Assembly (NCBI GenBank): GCA_028282905.1 | Contig: JANQGW010000098.1 | Coordinates: forward strand, 1-64,000 | Direction: 5' to 3' | Length of the DNA stretch: 64,000 bases | DNA from: Sedimentisphaerales bacterium | GTDB taxonomy: Bacteria > Planctomycetota > Phycisphaerae > Sedimentisphaerales > Anaerohalosphaeraceae | Part shown: piece after piece, positions 1-7,344 of the stretch | How positions within the stretch are numbered: the stretch's first letter is position 1 | How the letters are laid out: every line of letters starts with the position of its first letter | Position numbers and translations under genes: made by a program | The notes under the pieces: model-generated | The model's input: the letters and a program-made list of their open reading frames with translations, nothing else | Databases searched by the model: none | What the model was told of the DNA's origin: nothing

Positions 1-417
1 ATACCACCCGCCCAGATTAATTGGTTTGGAAGAATAATTGCAGAGTTCAATCCAGTCCGAATAGCTGCCGTCCTCATCAACAATACCGGTGACACTGTCA
101 TTACTGGCGAGAAACTCACTAATCAGCACCATAACCTCTTGATGCCAGTTTTCAGCAAACACCGCCATATCCGCCAGATTAACCGTGTCATTGTCGTCCA
201 GATCGCCGCAGGTTTCATCCAGACAGTCCGCATCATCCAGCCACTGCAGTAAAAGATGCTGCAAATCAGCCAGGTCGACCATGCAATCCGTATTCAAATC
301 GCCAACAAGAAGCCCCTGACAGTTGCTTTCAGCATAAGAAACTGTTGAAAAAACAACCAAAGCCATCAAAAGCACAATCGTCCCAAGTGACCACTTGATA
401 ACCCCCATATCATTCAT
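1..417 (-). CDS. Secreted dockerin-like/lamin-tail protein, N-terminal part
   Basis: This gene runs off the left edge, so only the first 139 codons are present. It starts at ATG 417 behind GGGGAAAG. Residues 1-30 form a signal peptide with a hydrophobic core (GTIVLLMALVVFSTVSYA). Residues ~38-80 hold two dockerin-like repeats (GDLNTDCMVDLADL and GDLDDNDTVNLADM), each followed by a Trp (QWL, ENW). From residue ~93 a lamin-tail-like fold begins (VLISEFLASNDS, then DWIELCNYS). In planctomycetes this order is typical of large surface proteins, often with a CotH-like or cell-wall-binding remainder. The missing C-terminus prevents a functional call. It follows the LamG gene at 545-2608 on the same strand. 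Confidence 0.75.
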   Translation of the reverse strand, partial: MNDMGVIKWSLGTIVLLMALVVFSTVSYAESNCQGLLVGDLNTDCMVDLADLQHLLLQWLDDADCLDETCGDLDDNDTVNLADMAVFAENWHQEVMVLISEFLASNDSVTGIVDEDGSYSDWIELCNYSSKPINLGGWY

Positions 418-444
418 GATGCTTTCCCCATATACGCATGAATC

Positions 445-481
445 GGACAGCCCAACACTCACTGCTGAGTGCGGGCTGCCC
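445..481. repeat. Imperfect hairpin between the first two minus-strand genes
   Basis: Arms GGACAGCCCAACACTCA and TGAGTGCGGGCTGCCC pair with one mismatch and one bulge around a short loop. A second hairpin (GGTTTTGA/TCAAAACC) lies at 500-527. Neither is followed by a T-run on the minus strand, so they may mark the end of the 545-2608 transcript without being classical terminators. Confidence 0.45.
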
Positions 482-544
482 GTTTTCAATTCCTTTTCAG
501 GTTTTGACCGTAAAACAGATCAAAACCATATCACTATCTGAGCA

Positions 545-2608
545 TTACTGGCAGAAGGTCTCCGGATACCGGCCGCATTCAAGCCACTTAGCGGCAAAGA
601 CCACAAAGTCACCCAAGTCAACCACACAGTTGTCATCAAAGTCAAACTCCGGCTTCTCATCACAAACCCAACTGCCCCACAGACTGATGATGTCATTGGT
701 CGGATCAGCGTCTTCATCCGAGAACGGCAGTGCCTGATCCCAGATACAGAAGTTGTCAATCGCACCGTCAAAAGCCGTATGAGTGGCATTGCCCGCAATC
801 GCACCGATGCGGAAGTAAGGCTCGGCGGTTTCAAAAGTTCTGGCAATCTGGCCCAGATACTCAGCGTTTTTATAAAACTTTAAGGACTGCGTCCATTTGT
901 CGTAGGTAATGGTGATCATCTGCCACTGCTCCTCGTCAAACGCAACGCCGGTCGTCACATCGTAGCCGCCGCCCCAAAAGCTGATGTTCGCACCGCTGCC
1001 GGAATCCAGATAACGCTGAACAGCCACGTCTCCCGCAATCCCTAATCCAAAGCCGCCAAAGAGCTGCGTCATATTCACGCTGTCCAGTTTCACCCACTGG
1101 TTAATGGTCCACGATGATGAAGGATCGAAGATGTTATTCAACTCAGTCGGCAGTGTCACCATCCCGCTGTCAACATACTTATTCGGATCATCACTGCTAA
1201 ACTGCAGGGCATTGCCCTCTTTACCGGCCACCCAGTCGGCATCGACAAAACCGCTGCCTAATTGACCGTCAAAGCCGTTGCCGGAAGTATCGGCAGCCAC
1301 CGAACCGCTGGTTTCGTCAAACTTCCATTCGACAACCTTCACCGGCGGCGCATCCGGGACAACAATACCCAGATCATCAAAGTACATCGTCGCAGGCACC
1401 GAGCTGGTAATCCGCAGTTCGCTCAGCATCCAACTGTTCGGATCTGAAGCGTTGACCGCTACGGGAATCTCCACAAAGCTCCAGGCGGTTTCCTGAGTCG
1501 CACCGACTACCGTTGCGCTCGCTTCGATTTCATCGGCCATGTTGACAATATCAATCGTAATATCGCCGGCGACATTAGCCCCGTCACCTTTGAACCAGGC
1601 CACGAATTTCTTTTCGTCATCGGCGGTATAATTGTACACATAGAAAATGCTGTTGGCCGGATCGATTTCATTCGGTTCCTTGACAACCTTTTTCGTAATC
1701 GTATCAGCCGAATTAAAAACGATTTTCGCCGACTGTGTGCCCTGCAGAACTTCGGTGGTTTCAATCGTGGCAACCGCATCAGCCGCATTGTCCCACATTG
1801 ACTGCATTTCAGCGTCGCTGACATAATCATCCATGTCATCATTGAGCAGATTGGGAGCAGTTTCAAATTTGACGCTGGCGACACTCACACCCGTAAGATT
1901 ATTGCCGCCCCACTGGTCAGCGCCACGCTGGCCGATATAGAAATCACCACCGGGATAGAATTTGTAGTCACCGGAGGCGTCAATTTCTTCGCCGGTTTCC
2001 CAGTGCGTTGCAAACGCCGTATCGACGCTGCCGTCGGTATGGTCAACCAGCTTAACACCCAGACGTCCGGCAATCAGGCTGCATTCGAACGTGTATTCAT
2101 GGCTGGCCTCCAGAACACTGGGAATTTTCAGTTTATACCAATCCTGATTGGTCGATTCGGTCGCTGCGATACGTGCCTTTGAGGCAATCCAGAAATCAAT
2201 GCTGCCGGCGCCGCCCCAGTTGTTCAGGTAAATCAGAAAACCCCACGGATCGGCCTGACGTGTCCCTAACATCGCCTTACTCGAATTGGGATTGTAGGAA
2301 CTTTCTGTTCTGAAATTAACCGTCACCTTGAAATCCTCAATGTCAAAGACACCGGGTGTCGCAGCGTTCCCGTCCGGGTTACCTTCGATGACCACCATAT
2401 CATCACCGCTGAACAGCGCGGTGCCGTCACCGTTGAAAAAACCGGTCGCTGTGATGGCGCCGTCATTGCCGTTGCCCGAAAGATCGTCCAGAACCGCCGG
2501 ATTAGCTCCCTGGGTAAATTCCCAGTACCCAATCGTTCGGGCAGCCGAAAGCCCCGACAGGCCAAAAATCATCAGCACCGCAAAAAAGATTTTTGTTCGT
2601 TTGTTCAT
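545..2608 (-). CDS. Secreted double LamG-domain protein with dockerin-like tail
   Basis: The 687-residue product starts at ATG 2608 behind AGGGGTAAGG. A signal peptide (residues 1-22, cleavage near SAA) is followed by a concanavalin A/LamG fold at ~25-255 (YWEFTQG..., SGNGNDG). A middle beta-rich, carbohydrate-binding-like domain at ~260-420 ends in YFDDLGIV. A second LamG fold spans ~425-640 (VVEWKFDETSG..., SGNGFDG). The last ~33 residues are a single dockerin-like repeat (FDDNCVVDLGDF...KWLEC). No catalytic residues are visible, so a glycan-binding or adhesive role outside the cell is the best inference. It lies next to a PEP-CTERM LamG protein and shares the secretion theme of this cluster. 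Confidence 0.8.
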   Translation of the reverse strand: MNKRTKIFFAVLMIFGLSGLSAARTIGYWEFTQGANPAVLDDLSGNGNDGAITATGFFNGDGTALFSGDDMVVIEGNPDGNAATPGVFDIEDFKVTVNFRTESSYNPNSSKAMLGTRQADPWGFLIYLNNWGGAGSIDFWIASKARIAATESTNQDWYKLKIPSVLEASHEYTFECSLIAGRLGVKLVDHTDGSVDTAFATHWETGEEIDASGDYKFYPGGDFYIGQRGADQWGGNNLTGVSVASVKFETAPNLLNDDMDDYVSDAEMQSMWDNAADAVATIETTEVLQGTQSAKIVFNSADTITKKVVKEPNEIDPANSIFYVYNYTADDEKKFVAWFKGDGANVAGDITIDIVNMADEIEASATVVGATQETAWSFVEIPVAVNASDPNSWMLSELRITSSVPATMYFDDLGIVVPDAPPVKVVEWKFDETSGSVAADTSGNGFDGQLGSGFVDADWVAGKEGNALQFSSDDPNKYVDSGMVTLPTELNNIFDPSSSWTINQWVKLDSVNMTQLFGGFGLGIAGDVAVQRYLDSGSGANISFWGGGYDVTTGVAFDEEQWQMITITYDKWTQSLKFYKNAEYLGQIARTFETAEPYFRIGAIAGNATHTAFDGAIDNFCIWDQALPFSDEDADPTNDIISLWGSWVCDEKPEFDFDDNCVVDLGDFVVFAAKWLECGRYPETFCQ

Positions 2609-2690
2609 AACCTTACCCCTAAATTAAAGTTTTAATAAATCCGGCCGCCGACTCACGCCGCCGACGGCCGATACATTTCCTGAAATCTGC

Positions 2691-3452
2691 TTAAGCCTTT
2701 TTTCTGCGAATCAGGCCCAGACCGCCAACGGCCAGTAATGCCAATGTAGCCGGTTCCGGAACCGCTTCGATCTTGACGTGATCAATGCTGCCGGTAAACC
2801 AGTTTCCGCCGCCTTCCGGACCGCGTGCGCCGAAGACCCAGTTGGTACCGCTTGCCGCCGGCACATAATCTTCGTCCGGTGCATAGACTGTCGAAACCGT
2901 TGTTGCCGAACCGCCATTAACCGAATACGTCAGCGACTGTGTATCCACACCGTTGTACTCAAGAACAATCTGCAGACTGTCGCCGGTTTCAAAGACATCC
3001 GCCCCGGTTGCCGTTTCATTCCAATTGACACCATCGGTGGAAGAACCTGTCCAGAACGCGAGGCTTTTATTCGGCCAACCCCAGTTATAAAGCATGATCC
3101 CCGTTCGATCGACCAGACGGTTGCCCATCACACCGGCATAATTGCCGCTTAAAGCAGGCACATTCACCAGGTCAATCGTGATACGAAACGCACTCCCATG
3201 ATCCAGATCCAGATTCCCGGACGCGTTATCAACGACAATGGCAGACTGTCCGTCAAATGTTCCCACGCTGCCGTCAAAGGTCACCGCCCCGGCCGCGACA
3301 ACACCATCGTTGCCGTTGCCGGAAATGTCGGTCAATGTCGTCGAGCCGGCGGCTTCATTAAAGTCCCATTCCGCCAGCGTCTGCATCGCGGCATTTGTTG
3401 TCCCGGCTAATGCAACAACCACAACAGCTAAAATCATCAACATCTTTTTCAT
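2691..3452 (-). CDS. PEP-CTERM LamG-domain protein
   Basis: The start is ATG 3452 (MKKML), because GAGGAG sits 7-8 nt upstream. An in-frame TTG 15 nt earlier has no such site. The 253-residue product has a signal peptide (MKKMLMILAVVVVALAGTTNA), one LamG-like fold (~30-225, with EWDFNEAAGS and SGNGNDG), and a C-terminal PEP-CTERM tag: VPEPATLALLAVGGLGLI followed by RRKKA. In the known system the tag is recognised by an exosortase and such proteins are linked to exopolysaccharide. No exosortase gene is in this window, although a polysaccharide locus lies 17 kb away. Probably an exported glycan-binding surface protein. Confidence 0.85.
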   Translation of the reverse strand: MKKMLMILAVVVVALAGTTNAAMQTLAEWDFNEAAGSTTLTDISGNGNDGVVAAGAVTFDGSVGTFDGQSAIVVDNASGNLDLDHGSAFRITIDLVNVPALSGNYAGVMGNRLVDRTGIMLYNWGWPNKSLAFWTGSSTDGVNWNETATGADVFETGDSLQIVLEYNGVDTQSLTYSVNGGSATTVSTVYAPDEDYVPAASGTNWVFGARGPEGGGNWFTGSIDHVKIEAVPEPATLALLAVGGLGLIRRKKA

Positions 3453-3566
3453 TTTCACTCTCCTCAACTAAACAGTTCACATTAAAAAATCCGTTTACGA
3501 TAGTTCATCCTTACAAACACACTCCACTTTTATATTATTTCTGGTATGCATAGTCCTCTTGCGACC

Positions 3567-3586
3567 CCCAACGCCCCCGCGTTGGG
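3567..3586. terminator. GC hairpin downstream of the pseudopilin gene
   Basis: CCCAACGC and GCGTTGGG form an 8-bp stem around CCCC. It lies ~90 nt past the stop of 3678-4511 and upstream of the PEP-CTERM gene. The flank on the plus side is AATTTTAAAATT and there is no T-run on the minus side, so a terminator role is uncertain. Confidence 0.35.
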
Positions 3587-3677
3587 AATTTTAAAATTAA
3601 CGTCTGAAAACCTTCGTCTTATTGGATGTCGTTACATGAAGTCGAAGCCTTCACATACTCTAAGTTACCCCGGTTGA

Positions 3678-4511
3678 TTATGGTCGGGGTAGTTTCAAAT
3701 CATAAACACGTTCAAAATCATTGTGCCAGGAAAACGACCACATTCGCTCCAGATCGATCTTCTCTACATGCGTATCTCGAAACACAATATTCACCGCGTC
3801 GCCATGTCGGCTCAGTATGACCCGTGCGCTGGAGCGCTCGCCCGGCATTCGATAGGTACCTGAATAGCCGGAACCCTGCGTATCAATCATTTGGTTTTCG
3901 ATAAGGCTGGATTCATCCCCGCCATAATTCGGCCAGGCATCCACCCAGGCACCATCGCTGATCAGCGGAACACTGCCGCCCGCATCAATAAAATTGCTGT
4001 AAAAGCGTTTATCGGAACTGCCGGGCCGCTGCTGCATCCAGGCATTCAAGGTATAGCTGCCTTCAAGTTCGCGATCTCCGGCGACGCCTGTCCATTTCCA
4101 CGCCATATCAGCCGCGCCGTAGAGAGGACCGGCGTCATTATAGTCCGGTGCCCACTGTTTGGCCGCCGGGCAGTTCAGCAGCTTAATCACGCCGCTGCGA
4201 GAAGTCGCGTTGCGATCGCCCTCGGTAAAGCTGTTGTCAGCTGAGATATACGGCCCCAGTCGGTAAAACCAGAAACCGCCCTGATCCCATTCGGTGTAAT
4301 CGGCATAGTAGATATTTTTGCCGTCATTTTCATCGGCATATTGATTCCATGCCAGTCCAAACTGACGAATCTGAGCCGCACAGACAGCGGTTCTGGCCGA
4401 CTCCTTACACTTTTTCAACGCCGGCATGATAACCGCCATCAGCAACGCGATAATGGCAATGACCACCAGCAATTCAATCAACGTAAAACCCTCTTTGCGT
4501 CTGCGATCCAT
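3678..4511 (-). CDS. Prepilin-type N-terminal methylation protein (type II pseudopilin-like)
   Basis: The 277-residue product begins MDRRRKEGFTLIELLVVIAI, a textbook type IV prepilin/pseudopilin signal: a basic leader, Gly before the cleaved Phe, and Glu at +5. It is followed by a long hydrophobic helix. The globular part is rich in Trp and Tyr. Near the C-terminus, RHGDAVNIVFRDTHVE resembles the degenerate H-X9-DG motif of planctomycetal DUF1559-like pilins. Such proteins are processed by PilD and assembled in the inner membrane. Planctomycetes carry many copies, each usually beside secreted proteins. It sits between a FecR protein and a PEP-CTERM protein, which suggests a shared surface-export programme. 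Confidence 0.85.
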   Translation of the reverse strand: MDRRRKEGFTLIELLVVIAIIALLMAVIMPALKKCKESARTAVCAAQIRQFGLAWNQYADENDGKNIYYADYTEWDQGGFWFYRLGPYISADNSFTEGDRNATSRSGVIKLLNCPAAKQWAPDYNDAGPLYGAADMAWKWTGVAGDRELEGSYTLNAWMQQRPGSSDKRFYSNFIDAGGSVPLISDGAWVDAWPNYGGDESSLIENQMIDTQGSGYSGTYRMPGERSSARVILSRHGDAVNIVFRDTHVEKIDLERMWSFSWHNDFERVYDLKLPRP

Positions 4512-4575
4512 TATAATTTCTCTCCAAAAAATATACCTACATCTCGTAAGAACGATTTAGACTCAAACTTCGCCT

Positions 4576-6084
4576 TTATCGGGGCATTTCCCTGATCAAA
4601 CGAACATTGTCAAACACCGGCTGTGTTTGTTTTATCATTAATAGATTTATCAATCTGATTTGAATGCGATGATTCGCCACTTCCGGACCCGCCTTAAAGG
4701 TCAGTGTTTGATCGGTCAAATAGCCGGCCTCATCCGGCTTCAAAATCCCGGACGTTGAGCTGAGTTCTTTGCCGGTTGTTGCATCAAACAAACCAACCTT
4801 CCAGTGCGTCTCCGGACGGTCATAGACGATTCGGTGATCCAGTCGCAACCCAACCGATACTGTAAGCGTATAAACTTCTCCGTTGACATAGGAGGCATTT
4901 ACATCCTGGTACAACTCACTCATAATTTGCGGTTCGTCAGCAAGCGGCGGATTTAAATAGCAGACATATTTACCGTCATGACCACCCTGCGGCAAGTTGC
5001 CTCGCTTTGGCTGGTCCTCCGCCCCGGACCGCTTTGGATTGGTAGCTTGCCAGCCAGTCGGAATTCGCAAAGTAGAACCTTCCAGATTACCATCCATTTC
5101 AAACGAATGATTCCAGACAATAATCGGCTTGCGATACAAATAGTCCGGCAACTGCTTTGTAAACAACTGCTCCTGAACGGAAATATCCTGTTGGCCCCGC
5201 GCATCGGCCATCACAGCCTGACCGGTCGTCAGCGTTTTCTTCGTCATGGCCGAACGAGGTGATTCTTGTGAGAAAACCTCAACCGTTCCCTTGAAAACAT
5301 GGGTTTCCATGTCTCTCTGTGACACAATAACGCCAAATTCCGTGCCCAGATCAACCGTCGTCCCCCAGTCCGTCCGAACGGCAAAACCTTTGGCCCGTTC
5401 ACACACCCGGGCGGTCAGTTTGCCGGATTTCAAATACATGCTCCGGTCATTGTCGAGCGTAAATTCTGCCGGCCCTTCGATCACAACCACAGCACCGTTG
5501 CCGAACTCGATCTCGGCAAGTCCGCGGAACAATCGCAGCGGACCGGAATAAAGGTCAGCCCCACCCTCAAGAACCGTCTCATCGGGATTGTCCCACTGTG
5601 CCTCGAACGTCCCGTTTAAAAAGCCCACATACGTCCCGGAATTCTTCGGATGCGTATAAACGTATGCCATCAGAATCAACGCCGCGGCAATCGAAACAAT
5701 CGCCGAATAAATCGATTTTTTATTGATGGTGCGAACCGGCTTGACATGCTCAACCTTCTGGATAAGCACTCTTTCCGGCTCTTCCTGCTTGATTTCAATC
5801 GTCGGGGCATTCTTTTCAGTCTCGGCCAGTGTCATCAGAAGCCGCATGTAGCTGTCCGAATTGTCCAGTTCCGGCACAGCATCCTCGGCATTCTGTTTCA
5901 GTGTCACATCCGACATCCCCGGACATGACAACTCCGAAAAAATGGAGACAAACTCAACATACAAACGCGCCTGATCTTTGTCTTTCAGCTTGTCATTCAG
6001 CCGCGCCAACTGTTCGGCGGTCATCTCGCCTTCAAGCCGTGCGACGATCAATTCATAGAGTTCGATAATATCTTTCGTAGTCAC
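4576..6084 (-). CDS. FecR-domain membrane regulator, translationally coupled to ECF sigma
   Basis: GTG 6084 is the best start. It overlaps the sigma-factor stop as GTGA, and GGGAGGT lies 6 nt upstream. A longer in-frame ATG at 6123 would overlap the sigma gene by 43 nt. The 502-residue product has a short cytoplasmic anti-sigma-like region (1-120), one membrane helix (~126-144), a FecR domain (~165-275, with TDWGTTVDLGTEFGV), and a C-terminal galactose-binding-like beta domain (~330-500, from WNHSFEMDG). In known systems FecR proteins sense an outer signal and control the partner sigma factor. The extra C-terminal domain is common in planctomycetes and its ligand is unknown. Confidence 0.85.
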   Translation of the reverse strand: MTTKDIIELYELIVARLEGEMTAEQLARLNDKLKDKDQARLYVEFVSIFSELSCPGMSDVTLKQNAEDAVPELDNSDSYMRLLMTLAETEKNAPTIEIKQEEPERVLIQKVEHVKPVRTINKKSIYSAIVSIAAALILMAYVYTHPKNSGTYVGFLNGTFEAQWDNPDETVLEGGADLYSGPLRLFRGLAEIEFGNGAVVVIEGPAEFTLDNDRSMYLKSGKLTARVCERAKGFAVRTDWGTTVDLGTEFGVIVSQRDMETHVFKGTVEVFSQESPRSAMTKKTLTTGQAVMADARGQQDISVQEQLFTKQLPDYLYRKPIIVWNHSFEMDGNLEGSTLRIPTGWQATNPKRSGAEDQPKRGNLPQGGHDGKYVCYLNPPLADEPQIMSELYQDVNASYVNGEVYTLTVSVGLRLDHRIVYDRPETHWKVGLFDATTGKELSSTSGILKPDEAGYLTDQTLTFKAGPEVANHRIQIRLINLLMIKQTQPVFDNVRLIREMPR

Positions 6085-6599
6085 GAGCTGACCTCCCAGG
6101 CCGTGAGTGTCTTTGAAATACACTTCCGCAGCATCACATAAATCGCCGCCAGCCGTTTATACAGCAATGACACTGACATATTCGTGTCCTTCGCGATCTT
6201 CCGTACCGGCACGTTCTGCTGATAGCGAATCTTGATAAGATTGGCATCACGTAAATGCAGCTTCTTCAAACACCCCTGCAATGCCGACATACGGACATCA
6301 AGGCTTTTGTCCAGCGATTCGTTGGCGTCAATAATGTTGGCCAACGCCTCCTCATCGAATTTCAGCGTATGCTTCTGCTGGCGATAATAATAACTGATCT
6401 TATACCGGGCAATTTGCTTGGCCCATCCGTAGAAATTTGTCCCCTCCTCAAATGTCTCAAACTTGGTCCAGAGAATCGAGGCCACTTCCTGCATGATATC
6501 CTCCGCGTCATCATAACTCGGAACACAGGCAACAATAAAGCCGAAGAGCTTCTTATTGTTCTTTAATAATAGCGATAGAAATTGGTCTTTTTTTACCAT
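6081..6599 (-). CDS. ECF RNA polymerase sigma factor
   Basis: The 172-residue product has the two-domain ECF layout. Region 2 is at ~20-85 (DDAEDIMQEVASILW, FEEGTNFYGWAKQIARY) and region 4 at ~115-165 (LIKIRYQQNVPVRKIAKD, then a helix-turn-helix). No region 1 or 3 is present. The sequence style matches the planctomycete/verrucomicrobial sigma families that pair with FecR. It overlaps the downstream FecR gene by 4 nt, so the two are translationally coupled. Likely targets are surface genes such as the pseudopilin and LamG genes immediately downstream, but no promoter motif was confirmed. Confidence 0.9.
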   Translation of the reverse strand: MVKKDQFLSLLLKNNKKLFGFIVACVPSYDDAEDIMQEVASILWTKFETFEEGTNFYGWAKQIARYKISYYYRQQKHTLKFDEEALANIIDANESLDKSLDVRMSALQGCLKKLHLRDANLIKIRYQQNVPVRKIAKDTNMSVSLLYKRLAAIYVMLRKCISKTLTAWEVSS

Positions 6600-7255
6600 T
6601 ACATGCGGCCTTTATTAAATCTTCTCTATGACTCTTAATCACATAAAATCTACATGTGTGTAATAATTTTCACTTTTTTTGATAAGGAACCTTACGGGCC
6701 GAAACGCCTTCTATACCAATATATAACGATTTCAAACCCTGATAATGCGTTTTTCAGTATGAACACCCACGGTTTCCGACTATTTTGTACGTATTAAGAC
6801 ATGAAATGGTTCTTGTGATGAAAACAGCAAGAAATCTACTGTTTCTGGTTGTGCCAATCTTCTTCGGCACACGCTGATTCACCACCGGGCAGAAAATAAA
6901 GAATTTCCGAATTTTACAGCCGCAATATATCCACTGGCAGAGTAAAATATATAAAATTGAATATTCAAGAATAAACATTACCGGAGGGAGACTTGGCAGT
7001 GAACACACCGATGAGTTATCAGTGAATGGTGAATTTTTCGTTTTCTACTCTATGCCTTCTGTGGCAAAAAAATGCAAAACGAACCCAATTTCACGGCCCC
7101 CAAAATCACTATAAGTCTTTTTAAAATAAGAACTCAAGCCTAAAGCCTAAAGCCTGGCGCCTCAAAAAACAAACCCAAACGAACCCAATTTTGTACTTCA
7201 GCCAAAACCGGACACAACCGATATTAATTCAGCAAAGGCAAATGTGGCTTTTTTC
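6600..7255. other. Intergenic region, no convincing gene
   Basis: This AT-rich stretch separates divergent genes. An 84-codon minus-strand frame inside it has no good ribosome site and no recognisable motif. On the plus strand GGAACC at 6686-6691 followed ~16 nt later by CTTCTA resembles an ECF promoter, but there is no gene close downstream. A 15-nt AAACGAACCCAATTT-type word occurs near 7077 and again near 7177, and CCTAAAG is tandemly repeated near 7139-7152. Confidence 0.4.
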
Positions 7256-7283
7256 TTGCAAACCGTGCGATTTCGACTATATT
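7256..7283 (+). promoter_or_regulatory. Sigma70-type promoter for the PpiD-like gene
   Basis: TTGCAA (7256-7261), a 16-nt spacer and TATATT (7278-7283) form a good promoter ~60 nt upstream of ATG 7345. The -10 box is exactly framed by the inverted repeat TTTCGAC/GTCGAAA (7271-7277 and 7284-7290), which looks like an operator. Confidence 0.6.
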
Positions 7284-7344
7284 GTCGAAATTCGTTAAAA
7301 CCTTTAAAAACAATGATTTTCAATCAAAAAACGCAGGTGAAACT

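Noticed and set aside
6686-6712. ECF-type promoter GGAACC...CTTCTA on the plus strand
   Set aside because: Spacing is plausible, but no plus-strand gene begins within 600 nt and short motifs like this arise often by chance.
6754-7008. An 84-codon minus-strand frame in the intergenic region
   Set aside because: AT-rich, with no good ribosome site and no homologous-looking pattern; treated as non-coding.
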